NCBI RefSeq assembly: GCF_002556545.1
Contig: NZ_CP022685.1
Span: 4,566,001 to 4,630,000, forward strand
Direction: 5' to 3'
Origin: Streptomyces formicae
GTDB taxonomy: Bacteria > Actinomycetota > Actinomycetes > Streptomycetales > Streptomycetaceae
DNA: 64,000 bases
This document shows positions 8,519 to 16,614 of the stretch, in pieces. Each line of letters begins with the position of its first letter. Positions within the stretch are counted from its first letter, which is position 1. Both the position numbers and the translations under genes were made by a program. The notes beneath the pieces are model-generated. The model worked only from the letters and a program-made list of their open reading frames with translations, ran no database searches and was not told where the DNA came from.

Positions 8519-9601
8519 TCAGGGGTTCAGGCCCTTGCCCTGCAGCCAGCCGAGCGGGTCGATCCCGGTGCCGTCGGGCGTGTGGACCTCCATGTGGAGG
8601 TGCGGCCCGGTCACGTTGCCGGTCGCGCCGACGCGGCCGATGACGTCGCCGGTGGAGACCTTCTGGCCCGCGCTGACGTTGAGCGAGGACTGGTGGCAGT
8701 ACCAGATCTCCGTGCCGTCCTCGAGCTCCAGGACGGTGCGGTAGCCGTAAGCGCCCGCCCAGCCCGCCTCCTTGACGGTGCCGGTGTGCACGGCCTTGAG
8801 CGGCGTGCCGGTCGGCGCCGCGAAGTCGAGGCCGGTGTGGTGGCCGGAGGACCACATGGATCCGGAGTCGCCGAAGTGCGAGGTCAGCGTGTACGAGGAG
8901 GTGGGGATCACGTAGCTCTTGGCGAGCTTCGCCAGGCGCTCGGCCTCCGCCTTGGCCTTGCGGGCCTCCTCCTCCTTCTTCTTCTTGGCGGCGGCCTTGG
9001 CCGCCACCTCCTTCTCGGCCGCCTTCTGCTGGGCGGCGGCCTCCTCGGCGGCCTTCTCGGCGGCGGCCTGCTCGGCCTCGGCGCGCACCGCGTCGTCCGC
9101 CTGGTGCTGCTGGTTCTCGGCCTGCCGCATGATGCGGCTGCGCAGCGCCTCGCCCGCGTCGGTGGTGCCCTGCTCGGCGTCGGTGGTGCTGACACCGGCG
9201 GCGGTGAGCGGCGCGGCGGCGGTGCGGGCGCTCGCGTCCGAGGAGTCCGACGAGTCGTCGGACATCAAGGAGCCCACGCCCGGCAGGGACTTGGCGTCGG
9301 GAAGCGAGTCGGCGACGGCTCCGACGCCCGGCAGGTCGGGCATGGATATGGCGACCGGCGGCTTGCCGCCCTGCGCGGTGGCGATGCCGCCCGCGCCGAC
9401 CGCGGCTATGACGCCGACGCCGAGAACGGTGGAGCTACGGGCGAGCCCGCCGCCCTTCTTGTGCACGCGGTGCCTGCCGCGGACGGGACGGATGGACTCC
9501 TCGGTGGGGTTCCACTCTTCCCAGGACTCCGGGTCGTATCCACCGAAGTCGTCGTCATTCGGCACATACGGGGCTTGGGGGGCAGGCCGGTTGGACGCCA
9601 C
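8519..9601 (-). CDS. M23 (LytM) peptidoglycan hydrolase with coiled coil, riboswitch-controlled
   Basis: 360 aa from GTG 9601, preceded by AGGAG. An in-frame start further upstream would translate the riboswitch and is rejected. Layout: acidic cytoplasmic N-terminus (1-50), basic patch and one membrane/signal segment (about 54-77), low-complexity region, long Ala/Glu/Lys coiled coil (about 145-240), and C-terminal LytM domain with HHTGLDFAAPTG (metal ligands H, D) and GPHLHMEV (H-x-H). It probably cleaves peptide cross-links at the envelope. The 5' leader is a ydaO/yuaA c-di-AMP riboswitch, which in Streptomyces precedes several cell-wall hydrolase genes. Length and motifs are complete, so it is likely active. 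Confidence 0.9.
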   Translation of the reverse strand: MASNRPAPQAPYVPNDDDFGGYDPESWEEWNPTEESIRPVRGRHRVHKKGGGLARSSTVLGVGVIAAVGAGGIATAQGGKPPVAISMPDLPGVGAVADSLPDAKSLPGVGSLMSDDSSDSSDASARTAAAPLTAAGVSTTDAEQGTTDAGEALRSRIMRQAENQQHQADDAVRAEAEQAAAEKAAEEAAAQQKAAEKEVAAKAAAKKKKEEEARKAKAEAERLAKLAKSYVIPTSSYTLTSHFGDSGSMWSSGHHTGLDFAAPTGTPLKAVHTGTVKEAGWAGAYGYRTVLELEDGTEIWYCHQSSLNVSAGQKVSTGDVIGRVGATGNVTGPHLHMEVHTPDGTGIDPLGWLQGKGLNP

Positions 9602-9625
9602 TGGGGCGCACTCCTTTCCTTCCTT

Positions 9626-9795
9626 CTCGCCTACCGGGTTAGCTGACGGGTTCGGAGCAGGAAGGTCTCCTACGGACATCTGGCACGGATGCGCAGAGGT
9701 CCGATTCACCCCAAGTTGGTGGTTCCCCGGCTCCCTTGCGGGATTAGGCGCGTGCGCACGGAGCCGCCTCTAGTGACGGCTGGGACGACCGCGCT
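9626..9795 (-). promoter_or_regulatory. ydaO-yuaA (c-di-AMP) riboswitch
   Basis: On the minus strand the conserved ydaO elements appear in order: CGCCTAATCCCGC, GGGGAACCA, TTGGGGTGAATCGG and CCGTCAGCTAACCCGGTAGGCG. They lie between a promoter-like sequence and the RBS of the M23 hydrolase. The family binds c-di-AMP and usually turns expression off when ligand is high. The 3' boundary is close to 9626; the 5' boundary is approximate. The SD (9611-9615) lies 10-15 nt past the aptamer, so both terminator and SD-sequestration control are possible. Confidence 0.92.
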
Positions 9796-9805
9796 GCGTT
9801 ATCGA

Positions 9806-9835
9806 ACGTTAATAGACAGCGGGGGCGGATTCCAA
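9806..9835 (-). promoter_or_regulatory. Promoter-like sequence upstream of the riboswitch
   Basis: TTGGAA (9835-9830), 18-bp spacer and TAACGT (9811-9806). It would start transcription just 5' of the aptamer. Pattern only. Confidence 0.45.
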
Positions 9836-9981
9836 GCCGTTCCGACTGATCGTTAACGCCCTTGGCCTGTACTTAACGGGACACGGGGGTGAGGAACGGG
9901 GCGAGTTGACCCCGGAACCGCCCACACCGGAACTTCACATTCTCTTGACAGTGCGTCAGTTGTTATGCGGAGGGGCGCGCT

Positions 9982-11175
9982 TCACTCACCGTCGGTGACC
10001 TCCCCGTCGGTGACCTCCGCCTGGTGTACGACGGGACGCCGCACCGCGAGCAGCGCCATGTCGTCCGTCGCCCCGCCCCCGGTGTGCCGCCGCACCTCCT
10101 GCACGAGCGTGGCGAGCAGCGCGTGCGGGCCGTCCAGGCCCGGGAAGATCCGGCCGCCGAGGCGCGCCGCCGGATCGTAGAAGACGCCCGCCGCGTCCCG
10201 CGCCTCGGAGAGGCCGTCCGTGTAGAAGAGCAGCGTCGCGCCCGGCGGGAACTCCGACTCGTCCGCGCGGTCCGGCCAGGCCCCCAGATCTCCCATGCCG
10301 AGCGGCAGCGCGGGCTCGGTCGCCGCGAGCACGCGCAGGCGACCGTCCCCGCGCAGCAGCAGCGGGGCCGGGTGCCCCCGGTTGATCAGGCGTACGACGC
10401 CTTCGCCGTGCCGGATCTCGCCGAGGACTGCGGTGGTGAACCCCTCGAACGCGTCGAGCCCTTCGCGCCGGGTGCCCTCGCGCGCGAGGGCGCGCTCCAG
10501 GCGCTGCGCCACCGCCTCCAGCGTGGCCTCCTGCTCGGCGGCCTCCCGGAAGGCGCCGATGACCACGGCGACGGCCGCGACCGCGCCCATGCCCTTGCCC
10601 CGTACGTCGCCGACGATGAGCCGTACGCCGTGCGGGGTGTCCTGCACGGCGTAGAGGTCCCCGCCGATGAACGCGTCGGCCTGCGCGGCCTCGTACCGTG
10701 CCGCGATGTCCAGGCCGCCGATGCGCGGATCCGGTTCGGGCAGGACGGCGCGCTGGGTGGCCTCCGCGATGGTGCGCGCGGTGGCGAGCCTGGCGTTGCC
10801 CCGGCGCACCACGCGGTTGATGACGACCGCGAGCCCCGCGACCGTCAGCACGGTGATCAGCTCGGTGACCGTCTCGACCGTGCTGTCGAACGAGTTTCCG
10901 TAGTGCAGGAGCAGGACGGCGGCCGACGCCGCCGCGCCGGTCAGGACGGTGTTGAGCAGCGAGTAGAAGGGGGCGGCGATCAGCGGGGCCGCGGTGAACA
11001 GGGGCGCCGCGGTGAACTCGGGCGGTGTCAGCGCGTCGTACACCACTCCGACGACGAGCAGCAGGACGGGCAGTGCCCGCACGAAGGTCCCTTCGTGCGC
11101 GGTGGCGCCGCTGTCGTCGATCCGGTCGGCGCGTCTCCCCCCACGGCCACCGTCACGTCCTCCTCGCTGCCCCAC
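9982..11175 (-). CDS. SpoIIE-type PP2C serine phosphatase, membrane-bound
   Basis: 397 aa from GTG 11175 with GGGAG about 8 nt upstream. Three to four N-terminal membrane helices (about 30-125) lead into a SpoIIE/PP2C domain containing FIGGDLYAV, DVRGKGMGA, NRGHP and TDGLSEARD, the usual Mn-binding aspartates. There is no PAS, GAF or HATPase domain. Streptomyces has many such proteins, generally acting on anti-anti-sigma (STAS) proteins; no partner is encoded here. The last ten residues are a duplicated VTDGE caused by a 15-bp tandem repeat. It reads toward the riboswitch gene but about 150 bp separate its stop from that promoter. Confidence 0.87.
   Translation of the reverse strand: MGQRGGRDGGRGGRRADRIDDSGATAHEGTFVRALPVLLLVVGVVYDALTPPEFTAAPLFTAAPLIAAPFYSLLNTVLTGAAASAAVLLLHYGNSFDSTVETVTELITVLTVAGLAVVINRVVRRGNARLATARTIAEATQRAVLPEPDPRIGGLDIAARYEAAQADAFIGGDLYAVQDTPHGVRLIVGDVRGKGMGAVAAVAVVIGAFREAAEQEATLEAVAQRLERALAREGTRREGLDAFEGFTTAVLGEIRHGEGVVRLINRGHPAPLLLRGDGRLRVLAATEPALPLGMGDLGAWPDRADESEFPPGATLLFYTDGLSEARDAAGVFYDPAARLGGRIFPGLDGPHALLATLVQEVRRHTGGGATDDMALLAVRRPVVHQAEVTDGEVTDGE
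9989..10018. repeat. 15-bp perfect tandem repeat at the phosphatase 3' end
   Basis: CCGTCGGTGACCTCC occurs twice in tandem (9989-10003, 10004-10018), encoding the terminal VTDGEVTDGE. A simple replication-slippage product. Confidence 0.9.
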
Positions 11176-11276
11176 CGCTCGCTCTCCCGCCGACTGTGCG
11201 CGCCCAGCACCTCACCGCGCTGCACTCAGGCTTCCCGCAGCGCGGTGAGGGTGCGACCTGGTGTGGGCCGACCGGG

Positions 11277-12515
11277 TTAGGCGCCGGTCACCGCGGGGAC
11301 GGGTGCGAGCCGCCCCGACCTGGCGAGTCCGCGCAGCGCCACCGCGCAGCACGCGCCGAGGGCGGCCAGGACCAGCCAGGGCAGTGCGGGCAGGTCACGG
11401 GTGGCGTCGAGCAGGGCGCCCATGCCGAGGTTGCCCGCGGTGATGCCGATGCCGCAGACGGTGTTGTAGAGGCCGTAGTGCGTGGCCACCCAGCGGTCCC
11501 CCGCGAGCGAGACGACGGTGTCCATCTCGAAGGGGTAGAGCACGGCGGTCGCCGCGGCGAGCGCCGCCGCGCACAGGAGCAGGCCCGCGACCCCGACGTA
11601 CCGGGAGCCGCCGAGCGCGGGCGGCAGGAACGCGGCGCCCATCAGGCCGAGCCCGGCGACCAGGCACTGCTCGCGCGTCCAGGTGCGTCGGCACCAGTCG
11701 GTGATCCGCAGCTGCCCGAGCAGCGCGACGAGCCCGGACACCACGAAGAGCGAGCTGGTCGCGACGGTGCCCGCGGTGCCCTCGCCGAGCAGCCGCTCCA
11801 CGGACAGCGGCAGCGCGAGGTAGACCTGGAAGGACAGGACGTACGACCCGGTCATGGCGAGCGAGAAGAGCCAGAACGTCCGGTTGCCGAGCACCACGCG
11901 CCACTGGCCGCCCGCCTCCGCCGCGGCCTCGGTGCGCCGCCGCGCGGGCAGCCGGAGGATCTGGACCACCGAGAGCGCCGCGAACAGCACGGCGGCCACC
12001 GCGCAGGTCAGCCGGAAGTCGAACCCCGTCAGGGCGAGTCCGACGAGCGGCCCGAGCAGGATGCCGGTCTGGTAGAAGACGTTGAACAGCGCGAACGCCT
12101 CCACGCGGCGCTCGGGCGGCCCCGCCTCCGCGGCGACGTACGCCCGTACCGCCGGATTGAAGAGCGCCCCCGCGAGCCCGGTCGCCACCGACGCGGCGAT
12201 CAGCACCGGCAGCGTGTCGGCGAAGGCGAGCGCCCCGAAGCCGACGGTCCGCAGCGCGCACCCCGCGACGATCATCGGCTTGAAGCCGAGCCTGTCGGCG
12301 AGCGCCCCGCCGACCAGGAACATGCCCTGCTGGGAGAGGTTCCTGACCCCGAGCACCAGGCCCACCGCCCAGGCGGCGAGCCCGAGTTGGCCCGACAGAT
12401 GGGCCGCCAGGTACGGCATCAGCATGTAGAAGCCGAGGTTGATCGTGAACTGGTTGACGAAGAGCAGCTGCACCGCGGGCTCGAACGCCCTGGCCCGGCG
12501 CCAGATCCCGGTCAC
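11277..12515 (-). CDS. MFS transporter, translationally coupled to the PLP enzyme
   Basis: 412 aa with 12 predicted helices. The GTG start at 12515 overlaps the TGA of the upstream PLP-enzyme gene by 4 nt (GTGA), which fixes the start. MFS features: [19 protein letters not shown] in the first half and the loop-2 motif [12 protein letters not shown]. The substrate is not deducible. Strict coupling to a cysteine-synthase-like enzyme suggests export of that enzyme's product or a relative. No regulator is adjacent. Confidence 0.88.
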   Translation of the reverse strand: MTGIWRRARAFEPAVQLLFVNQFTINLGFYMLMPYLAAHLSGQLGLAAWAVGLVLGVRNLSQQGMFLVGGALADRLGFKPMIVAGCALRTVGFGALAFADTLPVLIAASVATGLAGALFNPAVRAYVAAEAGPPERRVEAFALFNVFYQTGILLGPLVGLALTGFDFRLTCAVAAVLFAALSVVQILRLPARRRTEAAAEAGGQWRVVLGNRTFWLFSLAMTGSYVLSFQVYLALPLSVERLLGEGTAGTVATSSLFVVSGLVALLGQLRITDWCRRTWTREQCLVAGLGLMGAAFLPPALGGSRYVGVAGLLLCAAALAAATAVLYPFEMDTVVSLAGDRWVATHYGLYNTVCGIGITAGNLGMGALLDATRDLPALPWLVLAALGACCAVALRGLARSGRLAPVPAVTGA

Positions 12516-13570
12516 AGCACCGCACCCTTGGTGCTGCGGGCCCACCGGGACCACTCGGTGATGCCCTGCTCGGGCCCGGTCACCTCGCGGGGCTTGTCCG
12601 GCACCGCGCCGCCGGTCAGGCCCTTGGCCGCGCAGTACTCGTCGCTGAAGACCGTGTCGAAGTAGCGCTGCGGTCCGTCGGGGAAGACCGCGGCGACGCG
12701 GGTGCCGCGCGGCCGCGTCCTGGCCAGCCAGCCGGCCACCAGCGCCACCGCGCCGACGCTCCAGCCGCCGGTGGCGAACTGCCGCTCGGCGAGCCGCCGC
12801 GCGCACCGCACCGCCTCCGCGGGCCCGACCCAGTGCACCTCGTCGAAGGCGTCGTGGTCGACGTTGCCGGGGTGGATCGAGGAGCCGAGGCCGCGCATCA
12901 GGCGCGGGCCCGCGTCCAGGCCGAAGATGGTCGAAGCGACGCTGTCCACGCCGACCAGTTCGAGCCCCGGCAGCGCGCCGCCGCGCAGCGCCCGCGCGAT
13001 CCCCGCCGAGTGCCCGCCGGTCCCGACCGCGCACACGAGCACGTCGAACTGGCCGAGCTGCCCGACGAGTTCGGCCGCGAGCGGGCCGTAGGCCGCCGGG
13101 TTGTCCGGGTTGTGGTACTGGTTCGGGCACCACGCGCCGCCGCCGAGCTCGGGCCCCGCCATGAGCTCGGCGACCCAGTCGACGCGCGCCTGCTGCCAGC
13201 CTCCCCGGCCGCTCGGTTCGCGTACGAGGTGGATGCGGGCGCCGTGCGCGGTGAGCATGCGCTCCACGATGGGTTCCAGGCCCGGGTCGGTCACGATGTG
13301 CACGGGGTGGCCGTACCGCACCCCGGCGAGCGCGAGGCCGAGCCCGAGGGTGCCCGACGTCGACTCGACGATGGGCGCGCCGGGCCTCAACTCGCCGCGC
13401 GCACGCGCCCTTTCGACCATGTAGAGGGCGGCGCGGTCCTTGATGCCGCCGAAGTTGAAGCCTTCGAGCTTGGCCCAGAAGCCCCGGCCGCCGTCGTCCG
13501 ACGGTTCGTCGATCCAGAGCACGGGGGTGTTTCCCACGGCGGCCGCCGCGGGCTGCAAGTTGCTGATCAT
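12512..13570 (-). CDS. Cysteine-synthase-family PLP-dependent enzyme
   Basis: 352 aa from ATG 13570 (AAGGA 10 nt upstream). Fold-type II PLP enzyme: the Schiff-base lysine is K44 in NFGGIKDR, the phosphate-binding loop is GTGGHS, and the substrate loop reads STSGTLG. That loop is TSGNTG in O-acetylserine sulfhydrylase, so the conserved Asn is replaced and the enzyme may not be a true cysteine synthase. The nearest functional class is CysK/CysM/SbnA-like enzymes. It is coupled by a 4-bp overlap to an MFS transporter and preceded 64 bp upstream by a small Cys/His-rich membrane protein on the same strand. I infer an amino-acid-derived metabolite synthesis-and-export pair; the product is unknown. 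Confidence 0.85.
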   Translation of the reverse strand: MISNLQPAAAAVGNTPVLWIDEPSDDGGRGFWAKLEGFNFGGIKDRAALYMVERARARGELRPGAPIVESTSGTLGLGLALAGVRYGHPVHIVTDPGLEPIVERMLTAHGARIHLVREPSGRGGWQQARVDWVAELMAGPELGGGAWCPNQYHNPDNPAAYGPLAAELVGQLGQFDVLVCAVGTGGHSAGIARALRGGALPGLELVGVDSVASTIFGLDAGPRLMRGLGSSIHPGNVDHDAFDEVHWVGPAEAVRCARRLAERQFATGGWSVGAVALVAGWLARTRPRGTRVAAVFPDGPQRYFDTVFSDEYCAAKGLTGGAVPDKPREVTGPEQGITEWSRWARSTKGAVL

Positions 13571-13634
13571 GTAGCTGACGTCCTTCGGGTACGCGGATGA
13601 GGGCACTGACGGAGTGGTCGGGCTCCGTGTGCGC

Positions 13635-14018
13635 TCAGTTCCTGTCGATCCCGATGGCGATGAGCAGTGAGTGGCCCGCGACGTGCGGTCCTGCCCTGGT
13701 CCGGGTGGCGAGCGAGCGGCCGCCGCCGGGCGGGGCGGACGAGACCTCGACGCGGCCCGCCCCCACCCCGTCCGGCACGGCACGGTCCACGGGCTGCGCG
13801 GCGACCTGCCCGTCGGCCTCGGCGTGCGCGCCGTGCCCGGACCCCGGGCACTCGTGCTGGCCGACGGCGCTGACGGGGGCGCCCGCGGGGGTGACGTTCA
13901 GGTGGCCGTGGCAGACGCCGAGGAAGAGCGCGCACACGGCGAACAGCAGCGCGAGGACGAACCCTCGCCCCGGCCTTCGCCTCGGCCTCACCGAACCCAC
14001 CATGCCCACGCGACCCAT
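13635..14018 (-). CDS. Small Cys/His-rich membrane or secreted protein
   Basis: 127 aa from ATG 14018, selected because a good promoter ends 10 nt upstream (leaderless or nearly so); a second ATG four codons in is possible. One hydrophobic segment (about residues 15-33, [20 protein letters not shown]) follows an Arg-rich cytoplasmic start. The following domain has CHGH and [11 protein letters not shown], which could bind metal. No family recognised. It may be co-transcribed with the PLP enzyme and transporter. Confidence 0.6.
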   Translation of the reverse strand: MGRVGMVGSVRPRRRPGRGFVLALLFAVCALFLGVCHGHLNVTPAGAPVSAVGQHECPGSGHGAHAEADGQVAAQPVDRAVPDGVGAGRVEVSSAPPGGGRSLATRTRAGPHVAGHSLLIAIGIDRN

Positions 14019-14028
14019 AGTGAACACG

Positions 14029-14058
14029 AAACTACTCACCGCACACGTGTCAGCGCAA
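14029..14058 (-). promoter_or_regulatory. Promoter for the Cys/His-rich gene
   Basis: TTGCGC (14058-14053), 18-bp spacer, TAGTTT (14034-14029), then 10 nt to the ATG. The match to the Streptomyces vegetative consensus and the missing SD both favour a near-leaderless mRNA. Confidence 0.55.
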
Positions 14059-14097
14059 AGGCGACAATGCGCCAAATCGGCGGCGCGGGAAAACACC

Positions 14098-14133
14098 GAA
14101 GGCCCGGAACCATTTTCATGGTTCCGGGCCTTC
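14098..14133 (-). terminator. Terminator of initiator tRNA
   Basis: A 14-bp perfect stem (14098-14111 with 14120-14133), 8-nt loop, then GGTGTTTT on the minus strand. It lies directly 3' of the tRNA. Confidence 0.85.
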
Positions 14134-14142
14134 GGCCTTCAG

Positions 14143-14216
14143 TAGCGGGGACAGGATTTGAACCTGCGACCTCTGGGTTATGAGCCCAGCGAGCTACCGA
14201 GCTGCTCCACCCCGCG
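14143..14216 (-). tRNA. Initiator tRNA-fMet (CAU)
   Basis: A 74-nt cloverleaf with anticodon CAT in a CTCATAA loop. Three G-C pairs close the anticodon stem (CTGGG/CCCAG) and the first acceptor pair (C1-U72) is mismatched. Both are initiator hallmarks. CCA is not encoded. Confidence 0.95.
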
Positions 14217-14262
14217 TCGGTGAACACAACTCTACGCCATCCGGAGGGGTGGTTCGAACCAC

Positions 14263-15495
14263 TTACGTGTTGCCCGCGTGCGTGAGGGTCTCCCAGGCCA
14301 CGAAGAGGTCGTCCGTCCCCTCGGGCCGCCGCTGCTCCGTGTACTTCTCGGTCTGCGGCATCGCCAGCTTCAGCCGCCCCCGCAGGTGGTTCAGGCCCAC
14401 CTCGGTGTCGGGCCCCATGTCGCGCCGCACCTTGCCGCCGCACAGCCAGTCCGGCGCCTTGGCGCCCAGCTGGTACGTGGAGTGGAACTCGAAGGCGGCC
14501 CGCAGCCGGTCCTCGACCTCGCCGTACAGGTCGACGCCCTGGTGGTGGGCGGTCTCCGCCATGTGCGCGGTCGCGGCGAGCGAGTAACTGGCGTGCTTGA
14601 AGTTGCGGCACGTCTCCTGGGAGAGCCCGTCGGCGAAGGTGCCCTGCCCGAACCAGTACTTCTTCAGCTCGGCGGCGGTGTCGATGTCACTGCCCTCCGG
14701 CGAGACGGGCAGCTTCCCGTCGGACTTCAGGTAGAAGTACGCGGGCACCCGCGTCCTGAAGTGGTGCACGGCCTTCTCGAACGTGGCGTGGTCGTCGAGG
14801 AAGACGGCCATGCCCATCGTCGCGTCGGCCATCACCAGGTCCCAGTTGCCGTTGAAGTCGGCGGACCCGTCCCGGACCTGGGGCAGATAGGCGTTGCGCA
14901 GCATCCGCTCGAAGCGGAGCAGCTGTCCGTCGTTCCAGCCGTCGTAGGTGTACCGCACGGCCTCGGCGGCCCGCGCCCACGAGGAGGCGGCCCAGGCGGT
15001 CTGGAGCCCGGCGTTGGCCTCGGTGTGCCCGGTGATCACCTTCGCCCAGGCGTCCATGATCTGCACGGCCTTCTCGGCGTGCGCGCGCTCGCCGGTGATG
15101 TTCCAGAGCAGGGCCTGCGTGTACGCGGCGAGCGCGTCCTCCCGCTCCTCCACGCACCCCCGTCCCGGCCGGGTGTCGGGCGGGCACTCCACCACGGCGT
15201 ACGGAGTGGCCTGATAGTCGTCCGCCGCGTACTTGCTCCCGCGCATCTGCTCGAACGCGGCGAGCCACGGCTGCTCCTTGGCCTCGACGCGCGCCCGCAC
15301 CCGCTTGAGCTGCGCCCCGCTGACGAGTACGCCGGGGTGTCTGAACGCCCGGTCGAGCGGCCGGGCGGCAGCGGTCCGGGTGTCCGCCCCACCGGAATCC
15401 CCGGATCCGCCACCACAGGCGACGGCCAGCACGAGGAGGGGCACGGCCATCAGCACGAGAACGCGCCGCCCTCTGCCACACACGGCTGCTGCCAC
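14263..15495 (-). CDS. Alginate-lyase-family lipoprotein
   Basis: 410 aa from GTG 15495 (GGAGG 7 nt upstream). The N-terminus is a lipoprotein-type signal with candidate lipid Cys27 (LVLAVAC, a slightly atypical lipobox). The body is an all-alpha toroid like alginate lyase/chondroitin AC lyase, with the conserved NGNWDLVMADATMG region, a later NFKHASYSLAATAHMAE and an H-rich CRNFKH. The family depolymerises uronate polysaccharides by beta-elimination; the substrate here is unknown. Its start is 102 bp from the stop of a GT2 gene on the same strand. Confidence 0.78.
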   Translation of the reverse strand: MAAAVCGRGRRVLVLMAVPLLVLAVACGGGSGDSGGADTRTAAARPLDRAFRHPGVLVSGAQLKRVRARVEAKEQPWLAAFEQMRGSKYAADDYQATPYAVVECPPDTRPGRGCVEEREDALAAYTQALLWNITGERAHAEKAVQIMDAWAKVITGHTEANAGLQTAWAASSWARAAEAVRYTYDGWNDGQLLRFERMLRNAYLPQVRDGSADFNGNWDLVMADATMGMAVFLDDHATFEKAVHHFRTRVPAYFYLKSDGKLPVSPEGSDIDTAAELKKYWFGQGTFADGLSQETCRNFKHASYSLAATAHMAETAHHQGVDLYGEVEDRLRAAFEFHSTYQLGAKAPDWLCGGKVRRDMGPDTEVGLNHLRGRLKLAMPQTEKYTEQRRPEGTDDLFVAWETLTHAGNT

Positions 15496-15597
15496 TGCTG
15501 CACCTCCGGGTCGGGCCGACTGCCCTGACAGTTCAGCGTGGCCCGGGGGCCGGGAGGGCGCACGGCGGAGGTGCTCCGTTCGGGCGGGAGGGTGGCC

Positions 15598-16485
15598 TCA
15601 GATCACCGGCGGCCGCCCCAGGCGCGTCAGTCGCCACACCGTGCGCCACCGCATGGGTCCGCGCTCGCCGCACGGCGTCCTGACTCCTTCGGCGAAGCCG
15701 CCCGCCCAGGCGCGCAGGCCCGGCAGCGAGCGGGTGCGCAGGAGGGTGAGCAGGGTCCAGACGCCCAGGTGGACCGGGATCAGCGGGAGCGGGAGGCGGC
15801 GGCGGGCCAGCCAGACGCGGTTGCGGGCGGTGTTGCGGTAGTAGACGGCGTGCCTGGCCGGGGAGGTCCGGGGGTGCTGGAGCAGCAGGGCGGGCTCGTA
15901 GAGGATCTGCCAGCCGTCGTCCACGGCCCGCCAGGCGAGGTCGGTCTCCTCGTGGCCGAAGAAGAACTGCGCGGGCCAGATCCCCGTCCGGGTCAGCATG
16001 GTCATGGAGAAGGCGTGCCCGCCGCCGAGGAAGGCGGTCACCGGGCCCCCGCGCATCGGGTCGGTGGCACGCAGCCGGGGGATGTGGCGGCGCTGGGTCT
16101 CCCCCGTCTCGTCGGCGATGCGGAATCCGACGATGCCGAGGCGCGGATCGGCGGCGTACAGATCGCGGATCCGCCGGAACACGTCGCGTTCGACGAGCAG
16201 CCCGTCGTCGTCGAGCTCGATGACGACGTCCACGTCGCCGAAGGCCATCAGCCGCTCGATGGCCACGTTGCGGCCGCCCGGACAGCCGAGGTTCTCGTCC
16301 AGCTCCACAGTCGTCACCTCGCCCGGCAGCACGGGGAGCGCGGGCAGGACCGAGCCGTTGCCGACGAGCACGACGCGGTCCGCGGGCACGTCCTGCGCGG
16401 CCACGGACGCGAGCAGCGCGTCGAGTTCTCGGGGACGGTCGCCCATCGTGATGACGACGACGCCCAGGCGCGGCGGCTGCGGCAC
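15598..16485 (-). CDS. GT2-family glycosyltransferase
   Basis: 295 aa from GTG 16485, preferred because AGGAG lies 8 nt upstream. The GTG three codons earlier overlaps that SD. GT-A fold: LGVVVITMGDRP at the start, the donor-binding ELDENLGCPGGRNVAI, the metal motif ELDDDG (D-x-D equivalent) and HEETDLAWR, the acceptor-site ED-type motif. A C-terminal basic amphipathic region suggests membrane association. It probably transfers a sugar to a cell-surface glycan; donor and acceptor unknown. Confidence 0.88.
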   Translation of the reverse strand: MPQPPRLGVVVITMGDRPRELDALLASVAAQDVPADRVVLVGNGSVLPALPVLPGEVTTVELDENLGCPGGRNVAIERLMAFGDVDVVIELDDDGLLVERDVFRRIRDLYAADPRLGIVGFRIADETGETQRRHIPRLRATDPMRGGPVTAFLGGGHAFSMTMLTRTGIWPAQFFFGHEETDLAWRAVDDGWQILYEPALLLQHPRTSPARHAVYYRNTARNRVWLARRRLPLPLIPVHLGVWTLLTLLRTRSLPGLRAWAGGFAEGVRTPCGERGPMRWRTVWRLTRLGRPPVI

Positions 16486-16614
16486 GGCGATCACTCCTGA
16501 CTCGGGGCGGAAGTCGGCCAGTCAACACCACGGCGCCCCGCGGGGCCGAAGCCGTGCGGGGCGCCGTGGTGTCGTACGCCGTGTCCAGACCCCTGTCCAA
16601 GGCCCGGGGAGAGG

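Noticed and set aside
9944..9972. TTGACA with TATGCG on the plus strand near 9944
   Set aside because: Spacer is only about 13 bp and no gene follows on that strand.
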